Assembly: GCF_030463565.1 (NCBI RefSeq)
Contig: NC_134656.1
Location: 67,001-131,000, forward strand
Length of the DNA stretch: 64,000 nt
Direction: 5' to 3'
Source of the DNA: Pelecanus crispus
Lineage: Eukaryota > Chordata > Aves > Pelecaniformes > Pelecanidae
Position 1 is the first letter of the stretch; each line of letters opens with the position of its first letter. Shown piece after piece: positions 37,830 to 52,100 of the stretch. Below the pieces are notes generated by a model. That model had not been told where the DNA came from, ran no database searches, and worked only from the letters and a program-made list of their open reading frames with translations. Position numbers and translations under genes: made by a program.

Positions 37830-39940
37830 TATTCTTTTGTAATGAATTGTACATTCCATGGAAATACTATGAGAAATCACAAATTGAGGAAAGTTCTTTT
37901 TCCTTCATTTCACAAGCTTCTTGCCTAAAAAAGCAGAACATTTCCTCCATAGTTCATTTAATTTCTGTAGTCTGTGACACCTATAACTGCGAATAGGGAG
38001 GAAAAAAGCCTAAGAAGGCTGGAAAAAGTAATGTTTGGGGTTCATGACAACAATATGTCTGTAGCCTGTGGGCATAGGCCTGTCACAGAGCGGACAACAC
38101 ATGTACATATTCAAATCAGTAACTTAATTCCTATGTAACGTGACACAGTTCCAAGCACCATGAACACGGGGCGAGTCTTGTATTAAAATGGAAGTCCAGC
38201 AACACAAGGTAACCAACACTTTCTGCCACCCGCGCAAGGTCACTGGAGGCAAGGACACATTTGTCCTTGCACCTTCCCAGTGTAACTCACAGGCAGCCCC
38301 TACTCCACACCTGTCACAGTGTTTGCGTACAGATGCCTCTCTTGCGGGCTGCCGATCCTAACGCTGCCAGGTACCAGGTCTCGCCTGAAACGGACTTTCA
38401 GACAGCCTCAAGGATTCTCTATGACTGCAGGCAACGGAGCCTCTCCAGGGACTGCTGCGAAAGCTAATGGCTGACAGGGCACAGGAACCGCCTGGCCGCA
38501 CCTCAGAAGTACGGTGAGGCAATAATGGTGTACAAACAGCTCTGCCAAACCTGAAGATTGAGAGTTCCTGTCTGACTTATAAAATATCTAAGGCGGAATT
38601 GATAAGGCCAAAATTCTGAACCACAAGCTGTGAGGAGTTCAATAGGGATATCTTTTGTCTGACAGGTGATAATATTTCAGAGTCTGACACATCCAGACAT
38701 GATCAGAAACTCTTACTGAAAAAAATACACAAGAAACGATGACAAAACTTTAGATTCCTTTTCTAAAAATAAATTTAAGCTGCAGGTAATTAATTTGCCT
38801 TTTTGGTTGCTGGCAATCTTGATATGAATGTGGGAACAAAACAGAAAACAGCAACACACAAAAAAAAGACAGGATGTAGAAGTGCAGAGGTGAGGAAAAT
38901 AAGGGATCGCCCCGTCTCCCCTTACTCTCCTCAGTCACAGTCCATCGAAAGCTCACAACAGCGTGCAGTCTGCTCTCAGGACAAATTGGCAGGGCGCGTT
39001 CCTAGCTAAGTTGTGACACAGGATGAGGGAGGAGAGAGCATGAGGGAGCTTCAAGAGTGGAGAAGAGCATGTCTGTAATTATAGTGTGCGGGGCTCACAC
39101 CAGAAGAACAGCTCTGTAGCCTCCTCCAGGGCCCAAGTGAAGACGCCTTGCCAAATAGCTACAGAGAAACTATGTACACATATCATGAACGCCAAACTAT
39201 AAAGAAAAATTATTAAAAGCAGAAGCAGCCATTAAACCCTCCTCTGTACTTAAGAGAGATCCCTGATGCATAGGTGACTGCATAACAATGACCTCTCAGT
39301 TATGGGGATGTATTCCTTCTTATATAAGATTTTTTAAAAATTATTATTTATTATTTATTTTTACTTTATTATTTATTTTATTTTTATTTTATTATTTATT
39401 ATTATTATAAAAATATTACAGTTAATCATGTCAGGAACACATAATGAGAATGTCACGACTCTGTATGCTTCCAAGAAAGAATGAATTATATGCAGTTATG
39501 TGAAAGATCTTCAGGCATACCTGCCTTAAAAAAAAAAGAAAAAAAAAAAGTTTATGCTATGCAAAGTCACAATGCTATTAATATATTACACTAATATATT
39601 ACAAATCTACTTAGATCACTCCATGTCCCATACATCCATGTGGTACAATATATATATTTGTCTATACTTGCCCTCTGTACATACAGTCTCCAAAAACCTA
39701 AATTGACACAAACCAAACCACACAAAATTAAGTTTCTTCTGTTTACTTAAGACTGTATTTCCTTCATTAGATCCAATTTGGGGTGTTTTCCTCTCTTAGT
39801 AGTTAAGACACCAGGATACTGTTTATCATCTTTCCTCAGCCATTCACCAGTTTTAAAGAAGCATAATTAGATTCAAGACTGTGCAATTAAAGCAGTCCTA
39901 AGTACATGCTCATGTAGGACATTACTACATAAACTAGCAA
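37830..39940. other. Short spacer between the middle gene and TGM6
   Basis: About 2.1 kb separates the poly(A) signal at 37807 from the TGM6 promoter region. No gene was recognised. It contains an extremely AT-rich low-complexity patch at 39340-39412 and an (A)n stretch near 39530-39550. Any shared or insulating regulatory DNA of the two genes would have to be here. Confidence 0.5.
39340..39412 (+). repeat. (TTATTTA)n-type AT-rich low-complexity patch
   Basis: This is an imperfect repeat of TTATTATTTATTTTTA units containing almost no G or C. Confidence 0.85.
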
Positions 39941-39961
39941 TCAGAGGTCACACCCAGCTTG

Positions 39962-39967
39962 TATAAA
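39962..39967 (+). promoter_or_regulatory. TGM6: TATAAA box upstream of TGM6 exon 1
   Basis: TATAAA lies 140 bp before the proposed ATG at 40107, with a CACACCC (KLF/Sp1-like) element just upstream near 39950. This predicts transcription starting near 39990-40000 and a 5' UTR of roughly 110 nt. It is an inference from motif and spacing. Confidence 0.45.
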
Positions 39968-40106
39968 CTCTAGCTTATGTAGTGAAGTCAAGAGTCCTAA
40001 GCCTTTCGCTACTCATGCTGGTGGAAGAGGATTCAGAATGTTCTTGCACGCTTTTGTATCCGTAACCTGAACTACGCACAAGTGCGGAAAAGAAGAAAGA
40101 AACCTT

Positions 40107-43100
40107 ATGGCGGGTAAGTTAAAAACAGCCCGATTGCTCCAGACATCACTCTTCCGATACAGATGAGTGACGTTTGCTAAGGAAACAGGATAAATTACAC
40201 CTAGTTGTTCTCTTGGCAATTTAGCCCTTTTTAGGTTAAATGCATTTATGGGTTATTCTACTAGAACTGATTTGCCTTTTGTTTTGTTTAATATCAGGGG
40301 TCTTGAGCATACTCTTTTTTCCTGTAACACAAAAAAAATAGAGTAAGAAAATATTTTTCTATCATATCCATTAACTACTCTATACAGTGCTTCTGCAGCC
40401 ACCTAATCAACACTGTTGGCTAGCGATTTGGGCATCAAACTGCCACATAGAAGTCCCAGGCTCTAATCCCTCTCTGATGTCTGGCCTCAGACAGGTCACT
40501 TGATGGCCTCTGGAGATTCCCATGTTCACCTCCCTACAGAGTGGCTATTTTAGCCTGTGTGCTGCTTTGTTGAAGTGCAATTCCAGTATCTATGTATTAT
40601 ATTGCACTTGCTCTCACTCTCACGCTGACTGGAGAGATCTCTAGTTAGAAAGACGCGTCATATGATACGCGCACACACTCTCTCTCCCTCTACAATTTAG
40701 CCTAAGTATTTTTTTCTGTTATAGCTTCAGCTTTCTGTCAGGGGCAATAAGAACCCTGTGTGCATAATGATCAGCATTTTCAGGAGTGGTCACTGATTCT
40801 GCAGACTTTTGCTTATGAGCATGGTCCCAATGTCTATCCGTTAGAGGATAAACACTTACCCAAATGAATTTTGAGAAGTTTGTCCAATTGTACATTGACA
40901 GGATTATTGAAAATACATTTTTCCAACAGAGAGTTACTGAAAGCAGAAAAAGAAATTATAAGATTTAAATTGAAACTGTGAAGATCAAAACAAGAAGAAA
41001 TTTGAAGTACACATGGACAAAAGACTGGTATCAGGCTTTACTGTGCTCTTGCCCCATATATAAACCATTTTTTTGCTGATCTCCTGCACATATTCACTAG
41101 AAACGCCTGTGTAACCATGGACTTTGCAAAGCAAACCAAACTATTAATGCAGTAAATTCTTAGAGCTAACCAGTACTAGCCACTGCCTTCTTTTACCTTT
41201 CCTACTTCTCCCGGTGTCCCCTCTTACTCTGTTGCACATTTTGTCTTTGCCTGTGACATTCCACGCTGAAAGTCTGAGCAGCACTGTTTAGCTCCTTAAA
41301 CAGCAGAGTCCACTAGTATCAAACCCATGGCTCAGTTGCTATTAAATCCTATATGTGCTACATTTTTATTTGCAGACATGCAAAATGCTCTTAGTTATCT
41401 GAATCACTGCACAACTAATGATGCGCACACTCCCTGCCCCGAAGAGCCCGGACATTTAATTTCCACAGCTCAGGATACACGGTGGTAGGATATACATGGG
41501 TAAAGTCTTGCAAGACTAACTTCTTTTCAAACTCTGAGCCCAAGTGCCCTTCAGAATCACGTTCTAATTCACTGTTAAGTTAGGAATGCTGTTTTCTGTA
41601 GGTCCTTTTCAATTAAACATGTTTAAGTCAGAAAAATAAAGTGATGACGCAAGTGAGAAACTTTCTAGACATTTTATATCACGTGACTCAAACATCGCAC
41701 TCCTATCAATGGAATTCTTTTTCTCCAGGTGACATACCTGAAACAAGACCCTTCACAACTGAAAATACTCAAAACATGTTTATGCTCACAGACTACAGGA
41801 AAGCAACTTGCTGCAGGCCCTTATTTCAGCCTCAGAACTGCATGTGCACATTCACGTTTCTTCCAAAAAGCTGAAAAATGAGTATAATTATGACAACACC
41901 AAGACCTCACAGAATATAATTCTGTGCTGCAAACACAGCAGAAAACTCAGATCCCACCCTCTCTATTTCTGTAGTAGAACCCTATGGATCGCCTCAGAGA
42001 TGAGCCTCATTCCAAGCAATTCAAGGTGGTGCTAAACCAAGTCCTGTACCTTAGTTCGGTGAAATGACAGAAGTGTTGCTTACAGCACCATTAGCCTGCA
42101 AAGGGTTAACCTGCTCTAGTCGTGGCAGGAAGTTTTCTTCAAGTGAAATTCCTCTGGAATATCATACTGGGGAAGGGCACTTCCCAAACATGCGTTCATA
42201 TAGGGATCTATCTTTTTTCTGCTTTGTTTTTGTTTGTTCATTGTTTTTTTGTTGGCCGTGGTTTTTTAATTGATTGAGGAACAAGAAAGGTTGAAAGCTT
42301 TTATAATCTGTGCTTCAGTGTCCCATTTTCAACAGTGGGCAACCTATCATAATACAAAAGAGCAACAGCCAGAGTTGCTGGCTGGGGCTAAACCACGACA
42401 CCATAGCCCTGCCTCAAGATACGCCACTCCTACCACCTGTCCTCTGCTGGTTATCTTTTTCCAACAGAGTGTAAAATAACACCCAGCTTCAAGCAACGAG
42501 ACTGTAAATTAACTGAGATGCAAGATACGTGAAAAGATAATGTGCAAGTTCGACAATGAAGATACTAGCCTTCTATTCATCATCTGTCATACAGCGTTTC
42601 CAGGATCGGGCATGCACTTGCTCATGAGAGCAAGTCTAATACTTCTTTCTGTACATCTGTAAAGCATTCTGGGAACTAGAGATCCCCACAGAAACAGAGC
42701 AGGAACATGGTGGAATGGAACAGTCTCTTCAAACTTTAACAGTGTCTTATCTACATACAATAGGGGTTTAATTTATTTCTTTTAAATCAAAGATGAATTC
42801 TCTGAATGGGTGTTTCTTCTGTCTCTAGAAGATGCCTGCAGAAAAGATATTTTAGGTGTTCCACTAAGTTGTTGTTTATTTTGCAATTTTTAGTAACAGT
42901 GGATTTTTCTGTTTTCCTAGAACATACAACTCCAGCTAAATATAAATATAATAAAATCACTACATTAGACAAACTGAAAAGATGTACAAGTTTGAAGGAA
43001 CAATGTTTTTAATTAATGTCTTGTGTTTTTCTAGCCCTGAAAATAGTAAATGTCAATTGGCAATCCAAACTAAATAAAGCTGCACACCACACCTCTGATT

Positions 43101-46100
43101 ACAGCAGCACAGAAGCAATCTTGAGGAGAGGACAGGCCTTCAACATCACTCTCAGCCTCCAAACAACGGTGCAATGTGGGGACAACTTCACCTTTATTGC
43201 AAGCACAGGTAATTTCCCCGTGGCACTCACCTCTCATCCAAGCCACTCCAGCTCCAAAACACTAGTGCCTTACAGCTCTGCGTGGTCCATTCCTGAATCA
43301 TTAAGCTTTGTCCTGTCTCATTCAGGATTCATTGTCCTTTTAGGCTTAGGAGTTCCCATTTTAAAGTTCCATTTGTGCCTTAAGGCAATATACAGTTAAG
43401 GTAATAATTAATAGCAAGGTAGGAGCCATCCTCATTCTGAAAACAAGCCTTTATGTCTGCTCCTAAGGACCTACCTGCAATACTGCAAGTTGTCTTCATT
43501 CTGTGGTCCCTGAACATTTTGCAACTCCACCTCTCTCAGGTCATCATCCCCCATTTGTCTCCTCTCCTGATTCTCTACTTCACCTGTTTTAACTCTCCTT
43601 GATTAACTTAATGTGTTCCCTATTACTAGAACAGTCTACATGACCCTCCCATTCGTAAGACTCCTACCTGTATCATCCCAAAAGGCTTCTCAAAAAAATT
43701 CTCCAGGCAGCTTCTAACTCTTAATGAAATGTGTATTAAAATGTGTGGCCCATCCTGCCTACATATTTTTGAACTGCCAGATTTTCAGGACAATAGGCTT
43801 GCCCCCTCACTTATCTAGAATGATTATGGGCATACTCACCTTTACTGGCTCGTGCACATTACACAGAGGGCTGCATAGTACGATTCTATGGATTGGAGCG
43901 CGGCTAGTTTACATTGAATAAGTATTTGATCTGATAAGCCACAATCCTTCAATGTAGCCATTAAAAAAAACACGGAATTGAGATCGTCACTGACCCCAAG
44001 TTTGTCACCCGCAGCTGTCATTCAGAATTGCTGTCTCTGTTCCCTCTGGCAGGACCATCTCCAGCAGAATCACAGCAGACCGAGGCCATATTTAACCTTT
44101 CCGAGGAGGGTGCCAGTGGCTGGAGTGCAACCCAAGAGCCCAGTGAGCCTGGCTGCATGAACTTCACAATATTCAGCCCAGCCAATGCTGTCATTGGACG
44201 ATACAAACTCAAACTCCAGACTGTTTCTGGGAACAAGGTCTCTTCGACACTCCTGGGCCAGTTTGTGCTACTCTTCAATCCCTGGTGTCCAAGTATGTTT
44301 TGATGTATCGTGTCCTTCAAATAACTCATTGTCTCAGTCAGGAAATCTGGGTGTCACAGTAAAGCATATACCTGACAGTCACAGCTACAGAAAGACTTTT
44401 TTTGGCTCAACATCAAGGATCAAGTTTTTGCCCCTTCTTCAGTGCTGCAATGCATCAAAGATCCAGCCTCTTGCTTGTAGAATAAAAAAATCAAAGGCAG
44501 GAAATACTCCAAATATTTATTCTATAATTTGTTTCCCTCTGATACTTGTGTTCAGTTGTAAACCAAGCAGTATCTACCAGTAAGACACATACTGAGATTA
44601 GTGAAGGGACAGGAGCATAGTCAGGTCCCCTCAAAGGAACTTCATGCTTATTTTATTCACTCTCTAAATGATTACAGAGGTATAGCAGGGAGTCCTAAGC
44701 CTGAAAGCACAGGCAGCCTGACCTGTTCCCTAGAACTCCCCTTGAAGTGAGATTTTCAGTTACAGCAAAACAACTTTCAGCCAGCATGTCTCGTTCTGCT
44801 TCTAGATGATGATGTCTATATGGCTAATGAACAGGAGCGATGGGAGTATGTCCTGAATGATAGCGGAATCATATTTCAAGGACTGGAAAAACATATTCAA
44901 CAAGAAGCTTGGAACTATGGACAGGTAAACAGCATCACCTATTCCACAACTGTGAAAATAAGAACACTGGGTAAATAGGCTCTTGAGGAGAGAGAATCAT
45001 TACCTCATAGTATAAGAGTTCAGTATTCCTCTCTCACTTAGGATTTTCTTGCAGATATATGTCTCACATTAATACATTACAGCAGCATCAGGATCATTTC
45101 CCATCTGGCATGTGCTAATACAGAAATAAAAGAAACAAAGCACAATTTTAGTTTCCTTTTGCCTATGACACAAACTGGCGAAATTCTACTTGTTTCTTGA
45201 CCCTCGTAAAGGCCAAAGGAAGCCATTCCGGTATTAACCTCTAGGTGTTGCGAGGCTAGTACATCTAAATATTTACACAGTTGGTTCAGTAATGGGGCAG
45301 AAGACATTAACAGGATATCTCAAATCTACTCACTGAAACAACTCAAGTTGGAATTTTTGAAAATCAGTTTGGCCTTCTAAGCGTAACTGCTACAAATACA
45401 GTCATAACTACAGCCCGTCTGTAGTCACATAGCTATCCTGCAACTTGCTAGGCCAGTCAAAACCATTCCTGACCACTTCAAGCCTTAGAACTGCACCAGC
45501 AGTTGCACAGACAGCATTTCTATGAATCCTCCTGATCACTGTGGCTACTTTTACACTAACGAATGAAACAAGGCCAGATCTGCTTTCTGTCTCAGAGGTC
45601 AAGTGGCATCCTTGCCTGACCACATCCATACAGCATAGCAGCGTGGCATTCTCGGGGCCCAACACAGTCTCTGTGACCCTAATTCACAATAATGATCTTT
45701 GTGGGTTTCTTTCAGTTCAGATCATCTGATAGAAGGTGAAGGCAGCCCATCAGAGTGAAGCTTTCATAACAGAAGGGTACCTGTAGGGGCATGACAGGAT
45801 GTGGGAGCGTGCAAAGCCTGCTGAGCCAGACCTGGAGTGGTCTTGTCCATTCCACCAGGCCACATAATGTCTTCATGAATGCTAGCAGCTAGGGCCCCAA
45901 ACCATGCTCAGAAACATGCTGTCTCTAAAATACCGTGGAGAGTCAGCAGCCTAGTGCTTATGCTTTCTTCTTGGCCCTATTTTCTTTAACCGTACAGAAA
46001 ATGCCTACATTACCAACATCATCCTATTGTGCTAGCAGAAGGAAAATAGGTGGGGAGTTTATCCATGAAATTAGCCTTTAATATATTGCTTGTTTGGATT

Positions 46101-49100
46101 TCAGTTTGAAGAGGATATCCTTGATATCTCTCTGGCTATACTGGATCGAAGCCTGAACCACCGCCAAGATCCAGCTGTTGATGTATCCAACCGAAACAAT
46201 CCTATCTATGTGAGCAGGGTTATCAGTGCTATGGTAAAGTGATCAATTAGTTACAGCTGTACAATGCACGTACTAACAAAACCCCCAATACTTTATTGTG
46301 AATGCCTCAATGTTTTATAGGAGTAGCTAACTTTTCTGCAAAAAAATAGCTACAGAAGAGGTAAAATGGAGATTTATTCTCAAGGAAAATTACATCAAAA
46401 GTTTAATTGACCTTCTTCCCAAAAGTTTGCTCATAACAAGGAAATTTTCCAAGAACTTTTGGGGAACGTTGAATCTCAGATGTATTTTCTTAACAGATTT
46501 TCAGTCCATTAGATCTTTTCACTAATTTGGAAAGCCTGTGTCCATTCTGAAATAATTTGCTCATTTTTTCAAACACCAAGAGAAGCATGAAATATTGTTG
46601 AAAACCAGTGTTGGTATGGCCGCATTTAATGTGTGTAGTATTTAGTATTTTTCACTTAAGGGGGATTCGTTCAGTGAGGCCTGTATGCATTTCCTTCAAC
46701 AAATAGTTACATCTTCTCAACACCCCCCCAATCCTCACAAACATATAAATGCACAACTATGCAACTGGAAAGTTTTCCATTTTATAAATAATACATGCCT
46801 TATCACATTCCTTATCTGACATTCCTCCTTTATAGCTGTGATCCTTTTCACCCTTTTAGACAGCACTCACTTTAGGCAACTTCAACTTCAACATGAAGTA
46901 AATAACTCTACTTAGATGTACAAAATTACTAAGTACAAATACTTAAGAAAAAAACCCTTACTGTTTTCTGTACATACAAGCACATCTAAGAAGTTTGATC
47001 ACGCTATATGTACTATATGCACATTTGCAACAAACGCACATTCAGAGAAAATACGTACTTCTTGAGGCTTCCGTATAAACCACTTGAGAATGTGAACCAA
47101 TACTGAATACACAGTGTAACAGTATAATGACATATAAGGAGGTGAAATTAATCAATGAAACAGTGAAAATTTAAATAGGCTGGCAGTCAGTACATTTGGG
47201 AACATTTGTACTGAAAAGCAAGGCAGTTTTGAATCATCAGACTCTACAATCTGATCTGGGTTCGATCCAATTGTTGCACTTGAGCAGACAAAATTCTAAG
47301 ATTCAAATACTGTGTCCCACCATGCAGCCAGTGAGAACAGTGGTACAAACAAGGTCATTTCTGCCTATTTCCCTCTGTCCCTTTTTTTCTGTAAATATTT
47401 TAATTCTCTCATGAGAAGGACTCTTTCAGGTTAACAGCAATGATGAAAAAGGAGTAGTGGAAGGGAAGTGGAATGGAAAGTACTACTCAGGAACCAACCC
47501 CCTGCAGTGGAGCGGAAGTGTGACCATCCTTCGAAAGTGGTACAGGGGGAGGTACAAACCTGTCCGGTATGGCCAGTGCTGGGTCTTTGCAGGAGTAATG
47601 TGCACAGGTATACATGAAGGGATGAAGAATGCTATCAGAAAGGAAGCTTACTAGAATTTCTGTAGTTTTAACTTCGTGACGTTACTCTTGGAGCTGTTTC
47701 AGCTTTGACAGAGAGAGTGAAGAGCCTATGCTCTCCATGCATGAGGGGTTATTTTCTTCTATTTTAAACAGCCATAGGTTGTAATACTGCACCCCAGTTT
47801 TGTGAGTCATCAAACAAAATGCAAAGTGGTTTGCTAGGCTGGGCTGGTGGAAAGAGCAAGGTTTCCTGTTTCAAAGCTAGTATCCAAAGAAAACCAGTGC
47901 TCTTTTAAGTCTGTCTCCTCACAATGCCGGTTTTCTAGTGTTGTGTCTTGCCTACTGGTGACACAAAACCAAATCACAATTCTGAGGACCTGTAGAGGGA
48001 GCTGCAAGTCGGGAAAAGCATTTCATCCTAGCAGTTTCCATTCAGAGCTGCTCTGAGACAAAGCGTCACTTTGGAGAAAATACAAAGGAAAAATAATGCA
48101 ATCGAGAGGTATGTCTCAGAGGGGAAGAGGAAGAAGAAGCAGGTAACAGAGAAACAAACACAGGGGGAAAATGGGAGAGAGAACAGCATGAAGAATGAAA
48201 GATCAAAATAAATGGGTGAATCTAATTCTTCTTAAAAAGAACACGGCAGCTAAGAATGTCATCTGAGTGGAACTGTCTTCTAAGCAATTGCGCACAATGA
48301 CTGTGACTTGCATCACATCTGAGAGAGACGAGAGTTTGTTTCCCCACTGAAAACATATACACTAGACTGCTTTGCCTAGAAAAACAGAAAAATACTTTCT
48401 AAATATCTGTAAAATGGGTTTACAGCACCTCAATGCTATTCTATATTGCAGTTCTGAGATCCTTGGGAATACCTACTCGTGTTATTACAAACTTCAACTC
48501 TGCCCATGACAGGAATATAAATCTGAGTATTGATAAGTACATTGACATTTCCGGAAAGACCCTGGACTTGACTGAAGACAGCGTGTGGTAAGTACAATTT
48601 TTTTGGTTAATATTTCTTCCATTATATTCTCCTCCAATTAAAAGATCTAGAATCATGCTCCTGAAAAACATTCCCAACCTCATGCTCCCAGTGATATAAA
48701 ACCCCATACCAAAGAATCAACAGAGTGTTCAGAAGTGCGACATTGTCAGTTTCACCATTCTGAAGAATTAACAGAGGAGCCACCTTGTACCATTGCTACT
48801 CAACATATAATTTGAAAATATAACTGCTAATTTTGTCTCTACTGTATGAAAGTTTAATTTTTTCCAAAAAAGGTTGGAGAGTGATCAACCTCTTGCCTCA
48901 AAATGGTACCAGCTTGTCCCTCGATTCCTAGAGCAGACCACTCTCAGAAGACCGTTAAGTTTTAGACCCAGCGCCTGTGCTACACGCTGCTGATTGTCTC
49001 AGTCTTTCGTGATTACCATGATACATCCCTTGCACAATATTGAGAGGTTACTAAAGTAAAGGTAATATGTTTAATGCAGCGGAGAAAAACTCCATCCGAT

Positions 49101-52100
49101 CTCTTAGGAAGAACACGCTGTTTCTTTCACCTCAGAGAAGCTATTAAAAATTATGCTTTTGACAAGCAAGTGCACAGAAACTGTCACACTGCACGTATGT
49201 GTTGTACTGCATGCATCAGTGTTTCAGTCACCAAGCACCCTAAACCATGTGGACTGAATGGGATAAGGGTGACATGAAGTAGAAAGCAACCGCAAATTAA
49301 ATACCAACAGATAGCACTGTGCGCAGGAGACCTTTGGCTGTATAGTATGTTGTACTGGAATATCTAGAATTGAATACTTTACTCTGCAATGAATTATTTT
49401 CCTTCTAACATTTTTTTTTTTGGGTAACATCCCAACATTTCTCAGAGATCTGAACACAAAAAGCTGGCAAAGAAGGGAAAAGAGGCACTCAAGAAAGGAG
49501 TCAGCAGCTCATCTCTCCACAGAGGAGTTTTCATTCACTCGACAAGGGTTATTTCTTGCATTGCACCAGAAATGTATAAAATCTTTCAATATAAAATTAA
49601 TTGTATGAATCAGGGATTCCCTTTTCTACTCCCTTACAGGAATTTCCATGTCTGGAATGAAAGCTGGTTCATTAGAAGAGATCTTGGCTCTTTTTATGAT
49701 GGATGGCAGGTTCTGGATGCAACACCCCAGGAAAGAAGCAAAGGTAACACTGTGGTAAATATAAAAAGCTGTAGATATTGTTACTCCTAAAGATTGCTAC
49801 TGAAATTTCAGGACAACTCTCTTCTGTCTACTCCCTGTAGATGTAGCATTAACTCAGGTGCACAAGAAAAGCAATACTCACATCAATTTCCAGTAGACTG
49901 CTTTTCTGTCAGCCTCTGGATTGCCTACCAGCATGCAAATTCTTACTTTTTTTGATCCTCTGCCTCCACAAAAGCCAGCACATCTTAAGTTCACTTATGT
50001 CACCCTTGCTTGTCTTAGCTCCTAACATTACATAAAATGACATAGAATAGCTAAAGTTGGAAGGGACCTTTAGAGCTTGTTTACTCCAACCGCCTGCTCA
50101 GCACAGGGTCAATTAGAACAGGTTTCTCAGGACCATGTCCGGTTGGGTTTTGAGTATTTCATAGAATGGAGACTCCACAAGCTCTCTGGGCAAACAGTTG
50201 CAGAGTTTGACCACCCTCACAGAATAAGTTTTTTTCTTATGTTTAAATGGAATTTTCTGTGCTTCAGTTTGTGCCCACTGCCACTTGTCCTTTCACTGGA
50301 TATTACTGAGGAGAGTGATTCTGTTCTCTTTACACCCTCCCATCAGGTATCTATACACATGGATAAGATTCCCCCGAGCCTTCCCTTCTCCAGGTTGAAC
50401 AGTCCCAGTTCTCATCCCTTAATAATTTTTGTGGCCCTTTGCAGGACTTGCTCCCGTATGTCCATATTTTTCTCGTACCAGGAGTCCAGAACTGGACACA
50501 GCACTTCAGATGTGGTCTCACCAATGCCGAGTAGAAGGAAAGGATCATGTCCCTTGACGTGCTGGCAATGGTCTTCTGATGCAGCCCTGGATGTTGTTTG
50601 CCTTCCTTGCTGCAAGGGCACATTGCTGGCATTAGGCACATTTGCTGGCTTCCATTGGACAGATTTAGCAGCAAAACAAATTAAAACCCCTTTTAGTAAG
50701 ATGCTAAGTAAAGATTTTAGAGCTTATAGTCACAGGGCCGAACCAAAGAATTTACAACAGAAAATAAAATACGCCCCATGACTCTACCCTGTATTTTACA
50801 GGACACACTGGAATGAGTAGGAAGACATTTCATATGATATCCCCATGGCATGCAGCAACATGGCATATATGTACAAAGCTACATGAAAGAAGCCCCAAAC
50901 TGTTCTCTGGTTCTGAAACCAGGTGACATAGAATGGCTTTTGCTCACAGCACTGAACTCCCCCTCCCAGACCAAAATAATAGCACAGCCTGCTGGGAACA
51001 AACCCTGGTCTGTCCCATTCCCCAAATTCTTCACAGCCACTATCTGAAAGATCACTCATTGACAACGGGGAAAAAAAACCACACTAAGAAGCTTGCTAGC
51101 AAGTAAACAGTGTGGATGACCAATGGCCAGCACTTGGGCTCACACTTTGGCTCTGTTTTTATTTACTAATACAGACACAACTTCATTGATCTAGTTTGAT
51201 GACCTCCATCAAAAGATTCATTTATTTGGCCATTTAAAACCCTTCAAACTCCAGATAAACTGCTTCTCATTCCCCACTACTAAGTTTAGCAAATTTAGCT
51301 TCCTGGTTCTTCTCAATGTACATACAGCATTGATGACTCACATCTCATAAGTCTGATTGTACTTCTGACTTGGCTCCCATCCTCTCCTCTCCTTTCAATA
51401 GGCAGCTTAGCATACAGCCCTGCAAGCTTTGGAGGGTTAGAACATTTCACGTAGCACACATCCTAAGAAGCGTTAGCTCTCCCTACGCCTTATTAGCCTT
51501 ACAACCTCGTCTGTGCTCCTACCTTTTGATAGAAAATGCATGTGGAATCTCTGGACATGCTGTTACCATAATACACAGACGTAGAAACAATGCACTTTAT
51601 CCAAACATGTCTTTGGAGTGACTACCTCTCCCTCATGCTGCCAGCATGAGGATTTGTGTTCTTTCGCAACAGGCAGTCATTTAACTTCTCCTTCTCTCTA
51701 ATATAGGCATATATCAGTGCGGTCCTGCCTCCACCAGAGCTGTTAAGGAAGGGGATGTGAACCTGGATTATGACAGCTCATTTGTGTTTGCAGCAGTGAA
51801 TGCTGACTATGTTACTTGGATTCACTATAGCAACAAAAGAAAAGAGAGAATTTACTCTGATACTAGGAAGATTGGAAAATTTATCAGCACCAAAGCAGTG
51901 GGCACCAACTCCCGTGTGGATGTCACTGCTAATTACAAATATCCAGAAGGTAAATTCTTTATTACAGTTGTCTTACCACTGATGGTCAGAAGTGAAAAGA
52001 ATTTAGGCCTTCACTGAATCAAGCACTGACTTAATTTCTCTACTTCTTCTGGAGTAATTGTGAATTTTCAAAGTCTTTGGGCTCATTGTCAGCTGATAGT

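Noticed and set aside
42040-42401. Possible third LTR: the sequence ends GGCTGGGGCTAAACCACGACA like the two LTRs called
   Set aside because: Only about 20 bp at the right end match. No matching left end, internal block or target duplication was found.
50077-50781. Longest single open frame in the window (234 codons, + strand)
   Set aside because: It runs antisense through a CR1 LINE copy; the real coding remnant is the reverse-transcriptase tail on the minus strand.
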